Positions 9,430-19,412 of a DNA stretch of 64,000 nucleotides are shown here, piece after piece (positions within the stretch are counted from its first letter, which is position 1; each line of letters begins with the position of its first letter). A program made the position numbers and the translations under genes. The stretch spans positions 313,501 through 377,500 of the forward strand of contig NZ_CP059896.1 in the NCBI RefSeq assembly GCF_014126615.1, written 5' to 3'. The notes beneath the pieces are model-generated. The model did no database searches. It saw only the letters and a list, made by a program, of their open reading frames with translations, and was not told the origin of the DNA. The stretch comes from Ciceribacter thiooxidans (GTDB lineage Bacteria; Pseudomonadota; Alphaproteobacteria; Rhizobiales; Rhizobiaceae).

Positions 9430-10539
9430 CTAGAGGCGGTTCCCGCTCCCGGCGTCGAACAGCTTCGCTTTTGCCATATTGACCTCGAACGAGAAGAACT
9501 CGCCCGGCTGCACCTTTTCTTCCGGCCGTACTCGTGCAATCGCTTCCATGCCACCGAGCGTGAAGACGAGCATGGTGTCCGGACCTGTGGGTTCGACCAC
9601 GTCGACCTTGCGTTGGAAGACGAAAGTCTCGCCGTCGTCAGCTCCATGGGCTCCTCTGTGGGTGATCGTTTCCGGGCGCATGCCGAGATAGATCTCGCCC
9701 CCGAGCCGGTCTGCGACTTTCTCCGCCTGTCGCGGGGAAAGCGGGAATTGCACAGTTCCCTCGTCATCGCTCACCTCGACGAAGGTTCCGCCGTCTCTCG
9801 TCACCCGGCCGCGAACGATGTTCATCGAAGGTGACCCCATGAAGCCGGCGACGAAGAGATCGACGGGATTCTCGTAGATTTCCTCGGGCGTGCCGAACTG
9901 GCGGATGTGACCGTTGTCCATAACCGCGATGCGGGATGCGAGCGTCATCGCCTCGATCTGGTCGTGGGTAACATAAATGATTGTCTTGCCCAGCCTCAGA
10001 TGCAGCTTCTTGACCTCGGTGCGCATCTCGATGCGGAGTTTCGCGTCGAGATTCGAAAGCGGCTCGTCGAACAGGAAGACGTCCGGATTGCGCACCAGTG
10101 CCCGGCCCATCGCCACGCGCTGGCGCTGGCCCCCGGAAAGCTGGCCGGGCTTTCGCTCGAGCAGCTGGTCTATATGCAGCAGTTGCGACACGTCCGCGAG
10201 GGCGCGCTCCTGCATGTCGTGCGCTATCCGACGGGTCTGCATGCCGAAGGTGATGTTGTCCCGAACCGATTTCGTCGGGTAGAGGGCGTAGGACTGGAAC
10301 ACCATCGCGATATTGCGGTCCTTCGGAGGGACGTCGTTGACGACATCCTCGCCGATACGGATGTCGCCGCTCGTCAGGGTCTCGAGACCGGCCACCAGAT
10401 TGAGCAGGGTGGACTTGCCGCAGCCGGACGGACCGACGAGCACGATGAACTCTCCGTCCTCGATGTCCAGGTCCACGCCCTTGATGACCTCGACGGGGCC
10501 GAATTTCTTCCAGACGTTGCGCAGTTCCACGCGAGCCAT
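9430..10539 (-). CDS. sugar ABC transporter ATP-binding subunit (MalK/UgpC family)
   Basis: A 369-residue ABC ATPase. Walker A (GPSGCGKSTLLN), Q-loop (VFQSYALYP), signature (LSGGQRQRVAMGRA), Walker B with catalytic Glu (PDVFLFDEPLSNLDAKLR) and H-loop (YVTHD) are all present. After about residue 235 comes the OB-fold TOBE regulatory domain typical of MalK/UgpC proteins, which often serve several sugar permeases. It is the last gene of the operon: binding protein, two permeases, then this ATPase 4 bp after the second permease. It energises import of the sugar captured by the upstream binding protein. Confidence 0.93.
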   Translation of the reverse strand: MARVELRNVWKKFGPVEVIKGVDLDIEDGEFIVLVGPSGCGKSTLLNLVAGLETLTSGDIRIGEDVVNDVPPKDRNIAMVFQSYALYPTKSVRDNITFGMQTRRIAHDMQERALADVSQLLHIDQLLERKPGQLSGGQRQRVAMGRALVRNPDVFLFDEPLSNLDAKLRIEMRTEVKKLHLRLGKTIIYVTHDQIEAMTLASRIAVMDNGHIRQFGTPEEIYENPVDLFVAGFMGSPSMNIVRGRVTRDGGTFVEVSDDEGTVQFPLSPRQAEKVADRLGGEIYLGMRPETITHRGAHGADDGETFVFQRKVDVVEPTGPDTMLVFTLGGMEAIARVRPEEKVQPGEFFSFEVNMAKAKLFDAGSGNRL

Positions 10540-10543
10540 TGCA

Positions 10544-11431
10544 TCAACCTTTCACCGCGCCGGCGGAGAGCCCGCGGACGAAGTACTTTCCGGCGATAAT
10601 ATAGACGAGGAGCGTCGGCAGGGCCGCGATGATCGCGGCCGCCATGTCGACATTGTATTCCTTCACGCCCGTGCTGGTCGCCACGATGTTGTTGAGGGCG
10701 ACCGTCACCGGATTGCTGTCGCCGACCGTAAAGGCGATCCCGAACAGGAAGTCGTTCCAGATCTGGGTAAACTGCCAGATGACCGTCACGACGATGGTCG
10801 GCAGCGACATCGGCAGGAGGACGCTGAAGAAGATTTTGAAGAAGCCAGCGCCGTCGATTTTCGCAGCGTTCACGATGCCGTCGGATACCCCGACGAAGAA
10901 GTTGCGGAAGAAGAGCGTGGTGAAGGCAAGTCCGTAGATCGTGTGGACGAGGATGAGGCCGTAGACGCTGCCCGCCAGTCCGAAATAGCCGAGCATGCGG
11001 GCCATCGGCAGCAGGACCACCTGGAAGGGAATGAATGAGCCGAAGAGCATCAAGGCGAAGATGATGTCCGCTCCGCGGAAACGCCATTTGGTGAGTGCAT
11101 AGCCGTTGAGCGCCCCGAGGATGGTGGAGATGATCACCGATGGCACGACCATCAGCACCGAATTCATGAAATAGGGTTCGAGGCCGGTGCAGCGCACACC
11201 GACGCAGGCCGATGACCATGCCTTTGCCCAGGCATCGAAGGTGACGGCCTGTGGCAGGCTGATGAGCGAGGATGTGCGGATCTCGTCCAGCGACTTGAGC
11301 GAGGTCGAGACCATTACGATGAGGGGCATGAGGTAGTAAAGACAGAAGAGAATGAGCACTGCAAAGAGCAGGCCGCGCAACATGACCTGCCGCAGGCCCT
11401 TCCGACGGACGATACCGGACTCCTGGCTCAT
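10544..11431 (-). CDS. sugar ABC transporter permease (MalG-like), GtsC-like
   Basis: A 295-residue inner-membrane permease of the CUT1 class. A first TM helix (LLFAVLILFCLYYLMPLIVM) precedes the extracytoplasmic loop with TSLKSLDEI, and the core binding-protein-dependent transport domain carries the EAA-type cytoplasmic loop near DGIVNAAKIDGAGFFKIFFSVLLP, the surface that docks on the ATPase. Six TM helices fit the sequence. Its start overlaps the end of the other permease gene by 4 bp (ATGA), indicating translational coupling. Together the two form the heterodimeric channel. Confidence 0.9.
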   Translation of the reverse strand: MSQESGIVRRKGLRQVMLRGLLFAVLILFCLYYLMPLIVMVSTSLKSLDEIRTSSLISLPQAVTFDAWAKAWSSACVGVRCTGLEPYFMNSVLMVVPSVIISTILGALNGYALTKWRFRGADIIFALMLFGSFIPFQVVLLPMARMLGYFGLAGSVYGLILVHTIYGLAFTTLFFRNFFVGVSDGIVNAAKIDGAGFFKIFFSVLLPMSLPTIVVTVIWQFTQIWNDFLFGIAFTVGDSNPVTVALNNIVATSTGVKEYNVDMAAAIIAALPTLLVYIIAGKYFVRGLSAGAVKG

Positions 11432-12330
11432 TTCGCAGGCCTCCGAAGTTCCGAATAGAGGTAGGGCACGTAGATCGCCGTAATCGTGACCAGCATCATG
11501 ACGGCGCTGGCTGCGGCCGTGCCGAGTTCACTCCTCTGGAAAGCGAAGGAGTACATGAAGGTTGCCGGTACGTCGGTGGCATAGCCCGGCCCACCGCCCG
11601 TCAGCGCCATGACCAGGTCGAAGCTCTTGATCGCCAGGTGCGACAGGATCACGAAGGCTGAGAAGAAGACCGGCCGGACGATGGGCAGGATGATGGAGCC
11701 ATAGGTGCGTACCGGCCCGGCGCCGTCGATCGCTGCGGCCTTGATGATCTCGTCATCGACCGAACGCAGGCCGGCGAGGAAGAGCGCCATGACATAGCCT
11801 GAGGACTGCCATATCCCGGCGATGACGACGGTGTAGATCGCCATTTTCGGGTCTACCAGCCAGTCGAAATTGAAATTCTCGAAGCCCAGTCCCTGGATGA
11901 TTTTCTCGATGCCGAGCGTCGGGTTCAGGATCCATTTCCACGCCGTACCGGTCACGATGAAGGAAAGCGCCATCGGATAGAGATAGACGGTACGGACCAC
12001 GCCCTCGGAACGGATACGCTGGTCAAGCAGGATGGCAAGCAGCAGCCCGATGACCATGCAGCCGATAATGAACAGGCTCGTAAAGATGAAGAGGTTCTCC
12101 AGCGCCACGAGCCAGCGCGGCGTGGTCCAAAGCCGGATGTACTGGGAGAGCCCTGAAAAGGTATAGTTCGGCATCACGCCGGACTTGGTGAAGGAGATAT
12201 AGACGGTCCAGGCGATGAAGCCGTAGACGAAGAGAAGGCTTGTCGCGAAAAGCGGCGACACCACGATCTGCGGTAACCACCGCTCAAGGAAGCGGTCGAA
12301 TACGACCCGCCCGGTCTTTGAACCTGCCAT
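11428..12330 (-). CDS. sugar ABC transporter permease (MalF-like), GtsB-like
   Basis: A 300-residue CUT1 permease with six predicted TM helices, beginning after a short basic N-terminus (FDRFLERWLPQIVVSPLFATSLLF). The EAA loop reads SVDDEIIKAAAIDGAGPVRTYGSIILP, the canonical ATPase contact. It lacks the long periplasmic loop of E. coli MalF. It is the first permease after the binding-protein gene, separated from it by 107 bp that hold a strong hairpin, and overlaps the next permease by 4 bp. Confidence 0.9.
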   Translation of the reverse strand: MAGSKTGRVVFDRFLERWLPQIVVSPLFATSLLFVYGFIAWTVYISFTKSGVMPNYTFSGLSQYIRLWTTPRWLVALENLFIFTSLFIIGCMVIGLLLAILLDQRIRSEGVVRTVYLYPMALSFIVTGTAWKWILNPTLGIEKIIQGLGFENFNFDWLVDPKMAIYTVVIAGIWQSSGYVMALFLAGLRSVDDEIIKAAAIDGAGPVRTYGSIILPIVRPVFFSAFVILSHLAIKSFDLVMALTGGGPGYATDVPATFMYSFAFQRSELGTAAASAVMMLVTITAIYVPYLYSELRRPAK

Positions 12331-12393
12331 GGTTTGGGCTCCTCCCTTCCCGTGATCCCACGCCTGCGCCGCCTGCCGAACGGTCTTTCTTAC

Positions 12394-12420
12394 GAGCCGG
12401 GCCCCGTGAGGGCCCGGCTC
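12394..12420 (-). terminator. intercistronic hairpin between binding-protein and permease genes
   Basis: A perfect 11-bp inverted repeat (GAGCCGGGCCC and its complement) with a 5-nt loop. No T-tract follows in the direction of transcription, so it probably acts as a partial terminator or an RNA-stabilising stem, keeping the binding protein in excess over the membrane subunits. This arrangement is common in binding-protein operons. Structure is seen; the function is inferred. Confidence 0.65.
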
Positions 12421-12437
12421 AGTTGGCGAACGGTTCG

Positions 12438-13685
12438 TTACTGTGCCCGCTTGACCGCGTCTGCGAGCGCCTTTGCGGCGTCGGCAGAACTCATGTCGGA
12501 GTTGAAGAAGTTCGTCACGACGTCGAGGAACTCGCCGCGAACTGTCCGCGGGATCGCCATCTCATGCGCCATCGAGGGCACGAACGCATTATTCTTTACG
12601 GATGCCGTCAGATCTTCGTGCGATTTCAGGGCGCAGGAGTCGAACTTGTCTAGGCTGACGTCGGTGCGTGCCGGGATCGAACCCTTGGCAAGGTTGAAGG
12701 TTTCCTGGAACTCCGGCGACATGATCAGGCTCGCCAGCACCTTCTGTCCTTCGATTTGGTCCTCTCCGGAAACCTTGAAGAAGGCGAAGCTGTCGGCATT
12801 GAATATATAGCCATTGCCGGGTGTCGGAGCGCAGAGGAAATCCTTGCCCGGCACCTTGCCGGCGGCGAGGAACTCGCCTTTCGCCCAGTCACCCATGATC
12901 TGGAATGCCGCCTCGCCATTCATGACCATGGCGGTGGCAAGATTCCAGTCCCGTCCGGAGAAGCCGGGGTCGACGTAACCGCGCAACTTGCGAAGCTGGT
13001 CGAAGACCTTGACCATCGTCTCACCGGAAAGTGCGTCCTGGTCCAGTTCGACGAGCGCCTTGCGGTAGAAGTCCGCGCCCTGGCTGAGGACGATTGTCTC
13101 GAACACCGTCGCGTCCTGCCACGGTTGGCCGCCATGGGCGAGCGGGGTGATGCCGGCGGCTTTCAGCTTGTCTGCGACGGCATTGAACTCTTCCCAGGTG
13201 GTCGGGACCTCGGCACCGACCTTCGCCAGCACGGCCGGATTGACCCACATCCAGTCGACGCGGTGGATGTTGACCGGCGCGGCGACGTATTTGTCCTTGT
13301 ACTTCATGATTGAAGCGAGGCTCGGCGGCAGGACCGAATCCCAGTTCTCCGCCTTGGCGACGTCCTCGACGTCGTTCAGGCTGCCCTGGTCGGCCCATTC
13401 CTGTATGCCGGGACCTTTCAGCTGCACCGCGGCCGGCGGGTTGCCGGCCATGACCCTCGCCCGCAGGGCGGTCATCGCGGCATCACCGCCGCCGCCGGCG
13501 ATCGGAGAGTCGATCCAGGTGCCGCCCTTTTTTTCGAAGGCTTCCTTCAGGGTCCCGACGGCCTTCGCCTCGCCTCCCGACGTCCACCAGTGAAGCACTT
13601 CAACAGTTCCGCCGGCATAAGAAGATGCCGGCAACATCAATGCGGTGACGGCTACCGCCGCCATAAGCGATCTTACCGAAAGCAT
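12438..13685 (-). CDS. periplasmic sugar-binding protein of ABC transporter, GtsA-like (glucose/mannose)
   Basis: A 415-residue family-1 solute-binding protein. It starts with a cleavable signal (MLSVRSLMAAVAVTALMLPASSYA). The mature N-terminus, VEVLHWWTSGGEAKAV, and the blocks AGGGGDAAMTALRARV, NIHRVDWMWVNP and LAHGGQPWQDATVFE resemble Pseudomonas GtsA, which binds glucose and mannose; this is recall, not a search. Trp residues in these blocks are typical sugar-stacking residues. It is the first gene of the operon. Substrate could still be another hexose or a disaccharide. Upstream lies a perfect FNR/FixK-type box. Confidence 0.9.
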   Translation of the reverse strand: MLSVRSLMAAVAVTALMLPASSYAGGTVEVLHWWTSGGEAKAVGTLKEAFEKKGGTWIDSPIAGGGGDAAMTALRARVMAGNPPAAVQLKGPGIQEWADQGSLNDVEDVAKAENWDSVLPPSLASIMKYKDKYVAAPVNIHRVDWMWVNPAVLAKVGAEVPTTWEEFNAVADKLKAAGITPLAHGGQPWQDATVFETIVLSQGADFYRKALVELDQDALSGETMVKVFDQLRKLRGYVDPGFSGRDWNLATAMVMNGEAAFQIMGDWAKGEFLAAGKVPGKDFLCAPTPGNGYIFNADSFAFFKVSGEDQIEGQKVLASLIMSPEFQETFNLAKGSIPARTDVSLDKFDSCALKSHEDLTASVKNNAFVPSMAHEMAIPRTVRGEFLDVVTNFFNSDMSSADAAKALADAVKRAQ

Positions 13686-13812
13686 GGTGACCTCCCGGAG
13701 CTTTCATCGATTGCCGGAAACACTCCGGAACCGCTCGTTGAAAATCTGCCTGTATTTCGACGTTGTTTCATTCATCCCGCGTTGCAGCAGGAAACGGATG
13801 AACACTGTCGAG

Positions 13813-13851
13813 ATTATAGCTAATTTTCGAATGTCCTTTGATAAGGATCAA
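13813..13851 (-). promoter_or_regulatory. FNR/FixK box plus TATAAT upstream of the sugar ABC operon
   Basis: The site 13838-13851 reads TTGATCCTTATCAA on the coding (minus) strand, a perfect TTGAT-N4-ATCAA half-site pair for FNR/FixK/FnrN regulators. A TATAAT hexamer follows at 13818-13813. The box centre would be about 38-39 nt upstream of a start placed 7 nt after the hexamer, close to but not exactly the class II optimum of -41.5. The start codon of the binding-protein gene is about 120 nt further on. Promoter strength and the regulator's sign are inferred. Confidence 0.55.
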
Positions 13852-13861
13852 GTGAAATAGA

Positions 13862-13884
13862 CTTTCCGGTGCCGGGCCGGAAAG
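13862..13884 (-). terminator. hairpin downstream of ppsA
   Basis: An 8-bp perfect stem (CTTTCCGG / CCGGAAAG) with a 7-nt loop, 23 nt after the ppsA stop codon. A loosely T-rich stretch (TCTATTTC) follows on the minus strand. A plausible intrinsic terminator for ppsA, placed just before the FixK-like box of the next operon. Confidence 0.55.
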
Positions 13885-13906
13885 CTTTCGCCGGTGATTG
13901 CTTCCG

Positions 13907-16300
<2,394 letters not shown>

Positions 16301-16868
16301 GGGTAGCCTCCCGAACAGATGAGGATGTGGCGAACATGATCGATGACGTCTCGACCATAGGCGCTACGGGCGCCGGTCTCTTTGACAAAAATCAACATGC
16401 AAGTCCGCCGGGCGAGGATCGGCAATTGTCGCGTGTCCTTCATCGGCCAAGAATCGTACTTTTATGGGCTCTTTGTCGATTTCGACCCGGTCTAACCCAA
16501 TAATACCCCTTGAATTATACGGTGGTTTTGCGCTTATTCGATGCCTAGTCTGGCGCAAGGGGTGGGACTTTACGCGGATCGACGTCCTGGGGATGGATGT
16601 CGGGTCGTCTCACCGCCGGTGACGGCGGTCGATGAGACGGAATCCGCTCGGATCTCGTAGATGATATCCACTGCCAGGGTGAATGACTGCTTGTCAGTAT
16701 TCGCAAGGATACTGATGGCCTCCGGCTGACGGTATCGTGCGTTGTCGTACGGTTCTTCGCCGGTCGTGCCGATAAAAAAGAAGAATTGGAATTGCCCTCC
16801 TGGAAACAGCGGGGCGCATGCCGGACGGGCGACCTCACCATCGCCCTCTCCGGCTCAAGGGGAACATA
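16301..16868. other. 568-bp intergenic region upstream of ppsA
   Basis: The ppsA-proximal 100 bp hold a FixK-type promoter (listed separately). At 16607-16638 there is a hairpin: GTCTCA/TGAGAC outer arms, CCGCC/GGCGG inner arms, 4-nt bulge. On the minus strand, a frame from about 16848 to 16570 reads like protein (for example GTTGEEPYDNARYRQPEAIS) and is preceded by AGGAGGG near 16800, but has no ATG, GTG or TTG at the right place. It may be a gene remnant or a small gene with one wrong base. I cannot support a functional gene here. Confidence 0.5.
16354..16395 (-). promoter_or_regulatory. class II FixK/FNR-type promoter of ppsA
   Basis: On the minus strand 16395-16382 reads TTGATTTTTGTCAA, matching the rhizobial FixK consensus TTGA(T/C)-N4-(G/A)TCAA. 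A -10-like TATGGT occupies 16359-16354. The centre of the box lies 29.5 nt before the upstream edge of this hexamer, exactly the spacing expected for an activator at -41.5. The predicted leader to the ppsA ATG at 16300 is about 47 nt. The sequence match is direct; activation by FixK or FnrN is inferred. Confidence 0.6.
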
Positions 16869-17677
16869 ATGAAGATCGCATTGGTGGGCTTCGGGACGTG
16901 GGGCAGGCGTTCGCCACCGAATTGTTGAAGTGGAACCATGTGTCGGTCGCCGCTTTCGACACCCAGTTTCTGGGCAAGGGTGGCTGGCTCTGGGATCACG
17001 CCTGTGCCATGGGCGTTCAGGCGGTCGATTGCCCCTCACTCAGTGCGTGCCATGCCGACGTCGTGATCTCTGCAGTCACTGCCGACGAATGCGAGGAAGC
17101 GGCGATGGCGGCGGCGGACTGCATCAACCCCGGGCAGTATTACTTTGATCTCAACTCCTCTTCGCCGAAGACCAAGCAGAGGGCTGCATCGCATATCGAA
17201 TGCGCCGGTGGTCTCTATGTCGAGGGCGCGATCATGGCTCCGGTCGCCGCGCGCGGTTTGCACGTTCCAATTCTTTCGGGCGGCGCTCACGCGATGGTTC
17301 TTGCAACCCGCCTCAATCCTCTCGGCATGAGTATCACGCCCGTCTCCGCCGATATCGGACGTGTCTCCGCGGCGGCGCTCTGCCGCAATCTTCTGGTCGA
17401 AGGGCTCGAAGCCCTGCTCGACGATTGTCTGGCGATCGCGCGCCATGCCGGCGTCGAAAAGGCTGTGTACCAGAGCCTCGCGGAGGACTTTCCATCCATC
17501 GACTGGACGGGCCTCGTGCAGGTAATGCGCCCCGAGAATACCGAATACCAGCCAGTGACTACGGCGGAGATGCTGGAGGCGGCCGACATGATGGACGAGT
17601 TCGGCTATGACGGCCGTCTGGAACGGGCGCTCGCCTTCCACAGGAAATGCGGTACGGCGGGCAAGATCGCGCAATAG
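16869..17677 (+). pseudogene. NAD(P)-binding 6-phosphogluconate-dehydrogenase-like oxidoreductase (DUF1932 type), frameshifted near 16894
   Basis: ATG 16869 opens with MKIALVGFG, the start of a Rossmann GxGxxG motif, but that frame stops 19 codons in. The next frame carries on at DVGQAFATELLKWNHVSVAAF and runs to 17677. One added G in the run 16893-16895 restores MKIALVGFGDVGQAFA. The remainder has the beta-hydroxyacid dehydrogenase plan: NAD-binding half to about residue 150 with GALYVEGAIMAPV-like catalytic block (GGLYVEGAIMAP), then the helical DUF1932-type C-terminal domain. Substrate unknown. Either an assembly error or a broken gene. It is divergent from ppsA and convergent with the next gene. 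Confidence 0.8.
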
Positions 17678-17689
17678 AAGGCGGCAAAT

Positions 17690-19234
17690 TCAACGCCGGG
17701 AGATTCCCACGGCGGTTACGGCGAGCCGCTCCGCTTCTCCGACGAGTTCGTCCAACGTCGTGCCGCTGTCCAACTGGTGCCAGTCGATCATTCCCCGGTC
17801 TCTTTCCATTTGCCGCTCGAGGATTTCGACGGTCGCATCGGATGCGCCTTGCGGGCGGGCCTTGATCCGGCTTTTCAACGCCTCGGGCGCGGTGTCGAGC
17901 CAGATCCCGGTGAAGGGAACTCCAAGCCTTGTCGCCACCGCTTCGATCGCGTCGCGGTGTTCTTCTGTGTCGTAGACGGCATCTACCAGGACCTGTCCGC
18001 CGCCAGCCAAAATGACGCCCGCCTTTTCGCAAAGTGCATTGTAGACCCTGGTCGAAATCTCGGGCCGATAGGCCTCTGGTGGCAGCCGCTCGTTCAGGCG
18101 CAGCCCGAACATCGCCTTGCGCAGTCGGTCGCTTTCCAGAATCCGCGCGCCCGGCGCGCTGCCGAGCCGTGGAGCCAAGGCGTCGGCGAGTGTCGACTTT
18201 CCCGATCCGCTCAGCCCGCCGATGACGACGAGCCGCGGTGAGCCGGGGTGCAGGAGTTCGCGTGCGAAATCGAAATAACCCTTGGCGGACCGGGTTAGTG
18301 CGCCGTCCGGATCTGCATCCTCTTCGACCTGCGTGCCGGTGACATGGGCGCGAACGGCGGCGCGCACTGCCATGAAGAACGGCAGAAGCCGGAAGCCTGC
18401 GTCCTCGCCGGTCAGGTCGAAATAGCGGTTCATGACGGCGTTGGCGAAGGCATGGAAGCCGCGATGCCACAGGTCCATCAGCAGGAAGGCAAGATCGTAG
18501 AGCACGTCAACGGTCGCGATCCGATCGTTGAAATCGATGCAGTCGAACATGCGTGGTCCGGCATCGCCCATGAAGATGTTGCGGAGATGCAGGTCGCCGT
18601 GGCAGAGCCTCACCTTTCCTGCCGCCTCGCGCTCGTTCATCAGCGGGGCAATGTCTTCCCAAGCCTTCCGGAAGGCGATGGCGAGAGCGTGAACATCCGT
18701 CTCGGCAAAGACATGGCTGGTGGCGAAGCCGGCCTCGTTAATATCGAGAACACCCGCCATGTTCGCCGCGCCGCCGGTCTCATGGACCACTGGCGCCGTT
18801 GCGTGGAAGGCTGCAACGATCTCGGCCGTGTCCTCCATCATGGCGGTCGTGAGCTTGCCCTCCGCGGCCATGCGCTCGAACAGCGAATGCTGGGCGAAGC
18901 GCTGCATCTCGACCACTGCGTCGATCATCTCGCCCTTGCCGTCGAAGGCAAGGCTGCCGTCGGCCTCTCGGGTGATCTGCCGGACGCCGAGGTAGAGTTC
19001 GGGCGTCGCACGGCGGTTGAGTTCCATCTCGCGGTGGCAGAAGGCGAGCCGGAGTTCGGGCGTGGAGAAGTCGACATAGGGGAGTTTCACCGCGCGCTTG
19101 AGCTTGAAGGCGAGCCCGTCGATCAGGAAGACGATCGAGATATGGGTTTCGATGATTTTGACGGGACCGGAAAGGCCGTAACTTTCACCCCGTGTAAGAA
19201 AATCGATCGTCGGGGACTGGTCGTGGATATCCAT
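17690..19234 (-). CDS. fused aminoglycoside-phosphotransferase-like / P-loop kinase protein
   Basis: A 514-residue two-domain protein. Residues about 1-330 are an APH-like kinase fold with the catalytic loop LCHGDLHLRNIFM and the metal-binding block MFDCIDFNDRIATVDVLYDLAFL. Residues about 335-514 are a P-loop AAA/zeta-toxin-like kinase with Walker A GGLSGSGKSTLADALA and a Walker B-like segment QVLVDAVYDTEEHR. This fusion is widespread in proteobacteria but its substrate is unknown to me; transfer of phosphate to a small metabolite is a fair guess. Its stop lies 12 bp past the stop of the convergent dehydrogenase gene. Confidence 0.8.
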   Translation of the reverse strand: MDIHDQSPTIDFLTRGESYGLSGPVKIIETHISIVFLIDGLAFKLKRAVKLPYVDFSTPELRLAFCHREMELNRRATPELYLGVRQITREADGSLAFDGKGEMIDAVVEMQRFAQHSLFERMAAEGKLTTAMMEDTAEIVAAFHATAPVVHETGGAANMAGVLDINEAGFATSHVFAETDVHALAIAFRKAWEDIAPLMNEREAAGKVRLCHGDLHLRNIFMGDAGPRMFDCIDFNDRIATVDVLYDLAFLLMDLWHRGFHAFANAVMNRYFDLTGEDAGFRLLPFFMAVRAAVRAHVTGTQVEEDADPDGALTRSAKGYFDFARELLHPGSPRLVVIGGLSGSGKSTLADALAPRLGSAPGARILESDRLRKAMFGLRLNERLPPEAYRPEISTRVYNALCEKAGVILAGGGQVLVDAVYDTEEHRDAIEAVATRLGVPFTGIWLDTAPEALKSRIKARPQGASDATVEILERQMERDRGMIDWHQLDSGTTLDELVGEAERLAVTAVGISRR

Positions 19235-19354
19235 TCACTCTCCCTGCGTCTCGGCGGCATTCTTACCTTGTCCGATTCCGCCGCCGATGGCCATATGAGA
19301 TGGCGTGCCTGCGACGATCGGCGGATGGCTGTCCGCCCGGCGACCAAAAGGAAA

Positions 19355-19382
19355 GGCCGCACGACGTGTCGGTCGCGCGGCC
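19355..19382 (-). terminator. intrinsic terminator of amaB
   Basis: On the minus strand, GGCCGC pairs with GCGGCC and, after one G-T mismatch, CGAC pairs with GTCG around a 6-nt loop; the stem is followed by TTTCCTTTT. It starts about 30 nt after the amaB stop codon. Confidence 0.7.
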
Positions 19383-19412
19383 CTGCAGTTGCCGGAATGT
19401 CTCGTGCGGGGA

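Noticed and set aside
16545..17039. A 164-codon minus-strand frame before the DUF1932-type dehydrogenase.
   Set aside because: Half of it is antisense to the dehydrogenase, and the residues are low-complexity Arg/Ser/Pro-rich.
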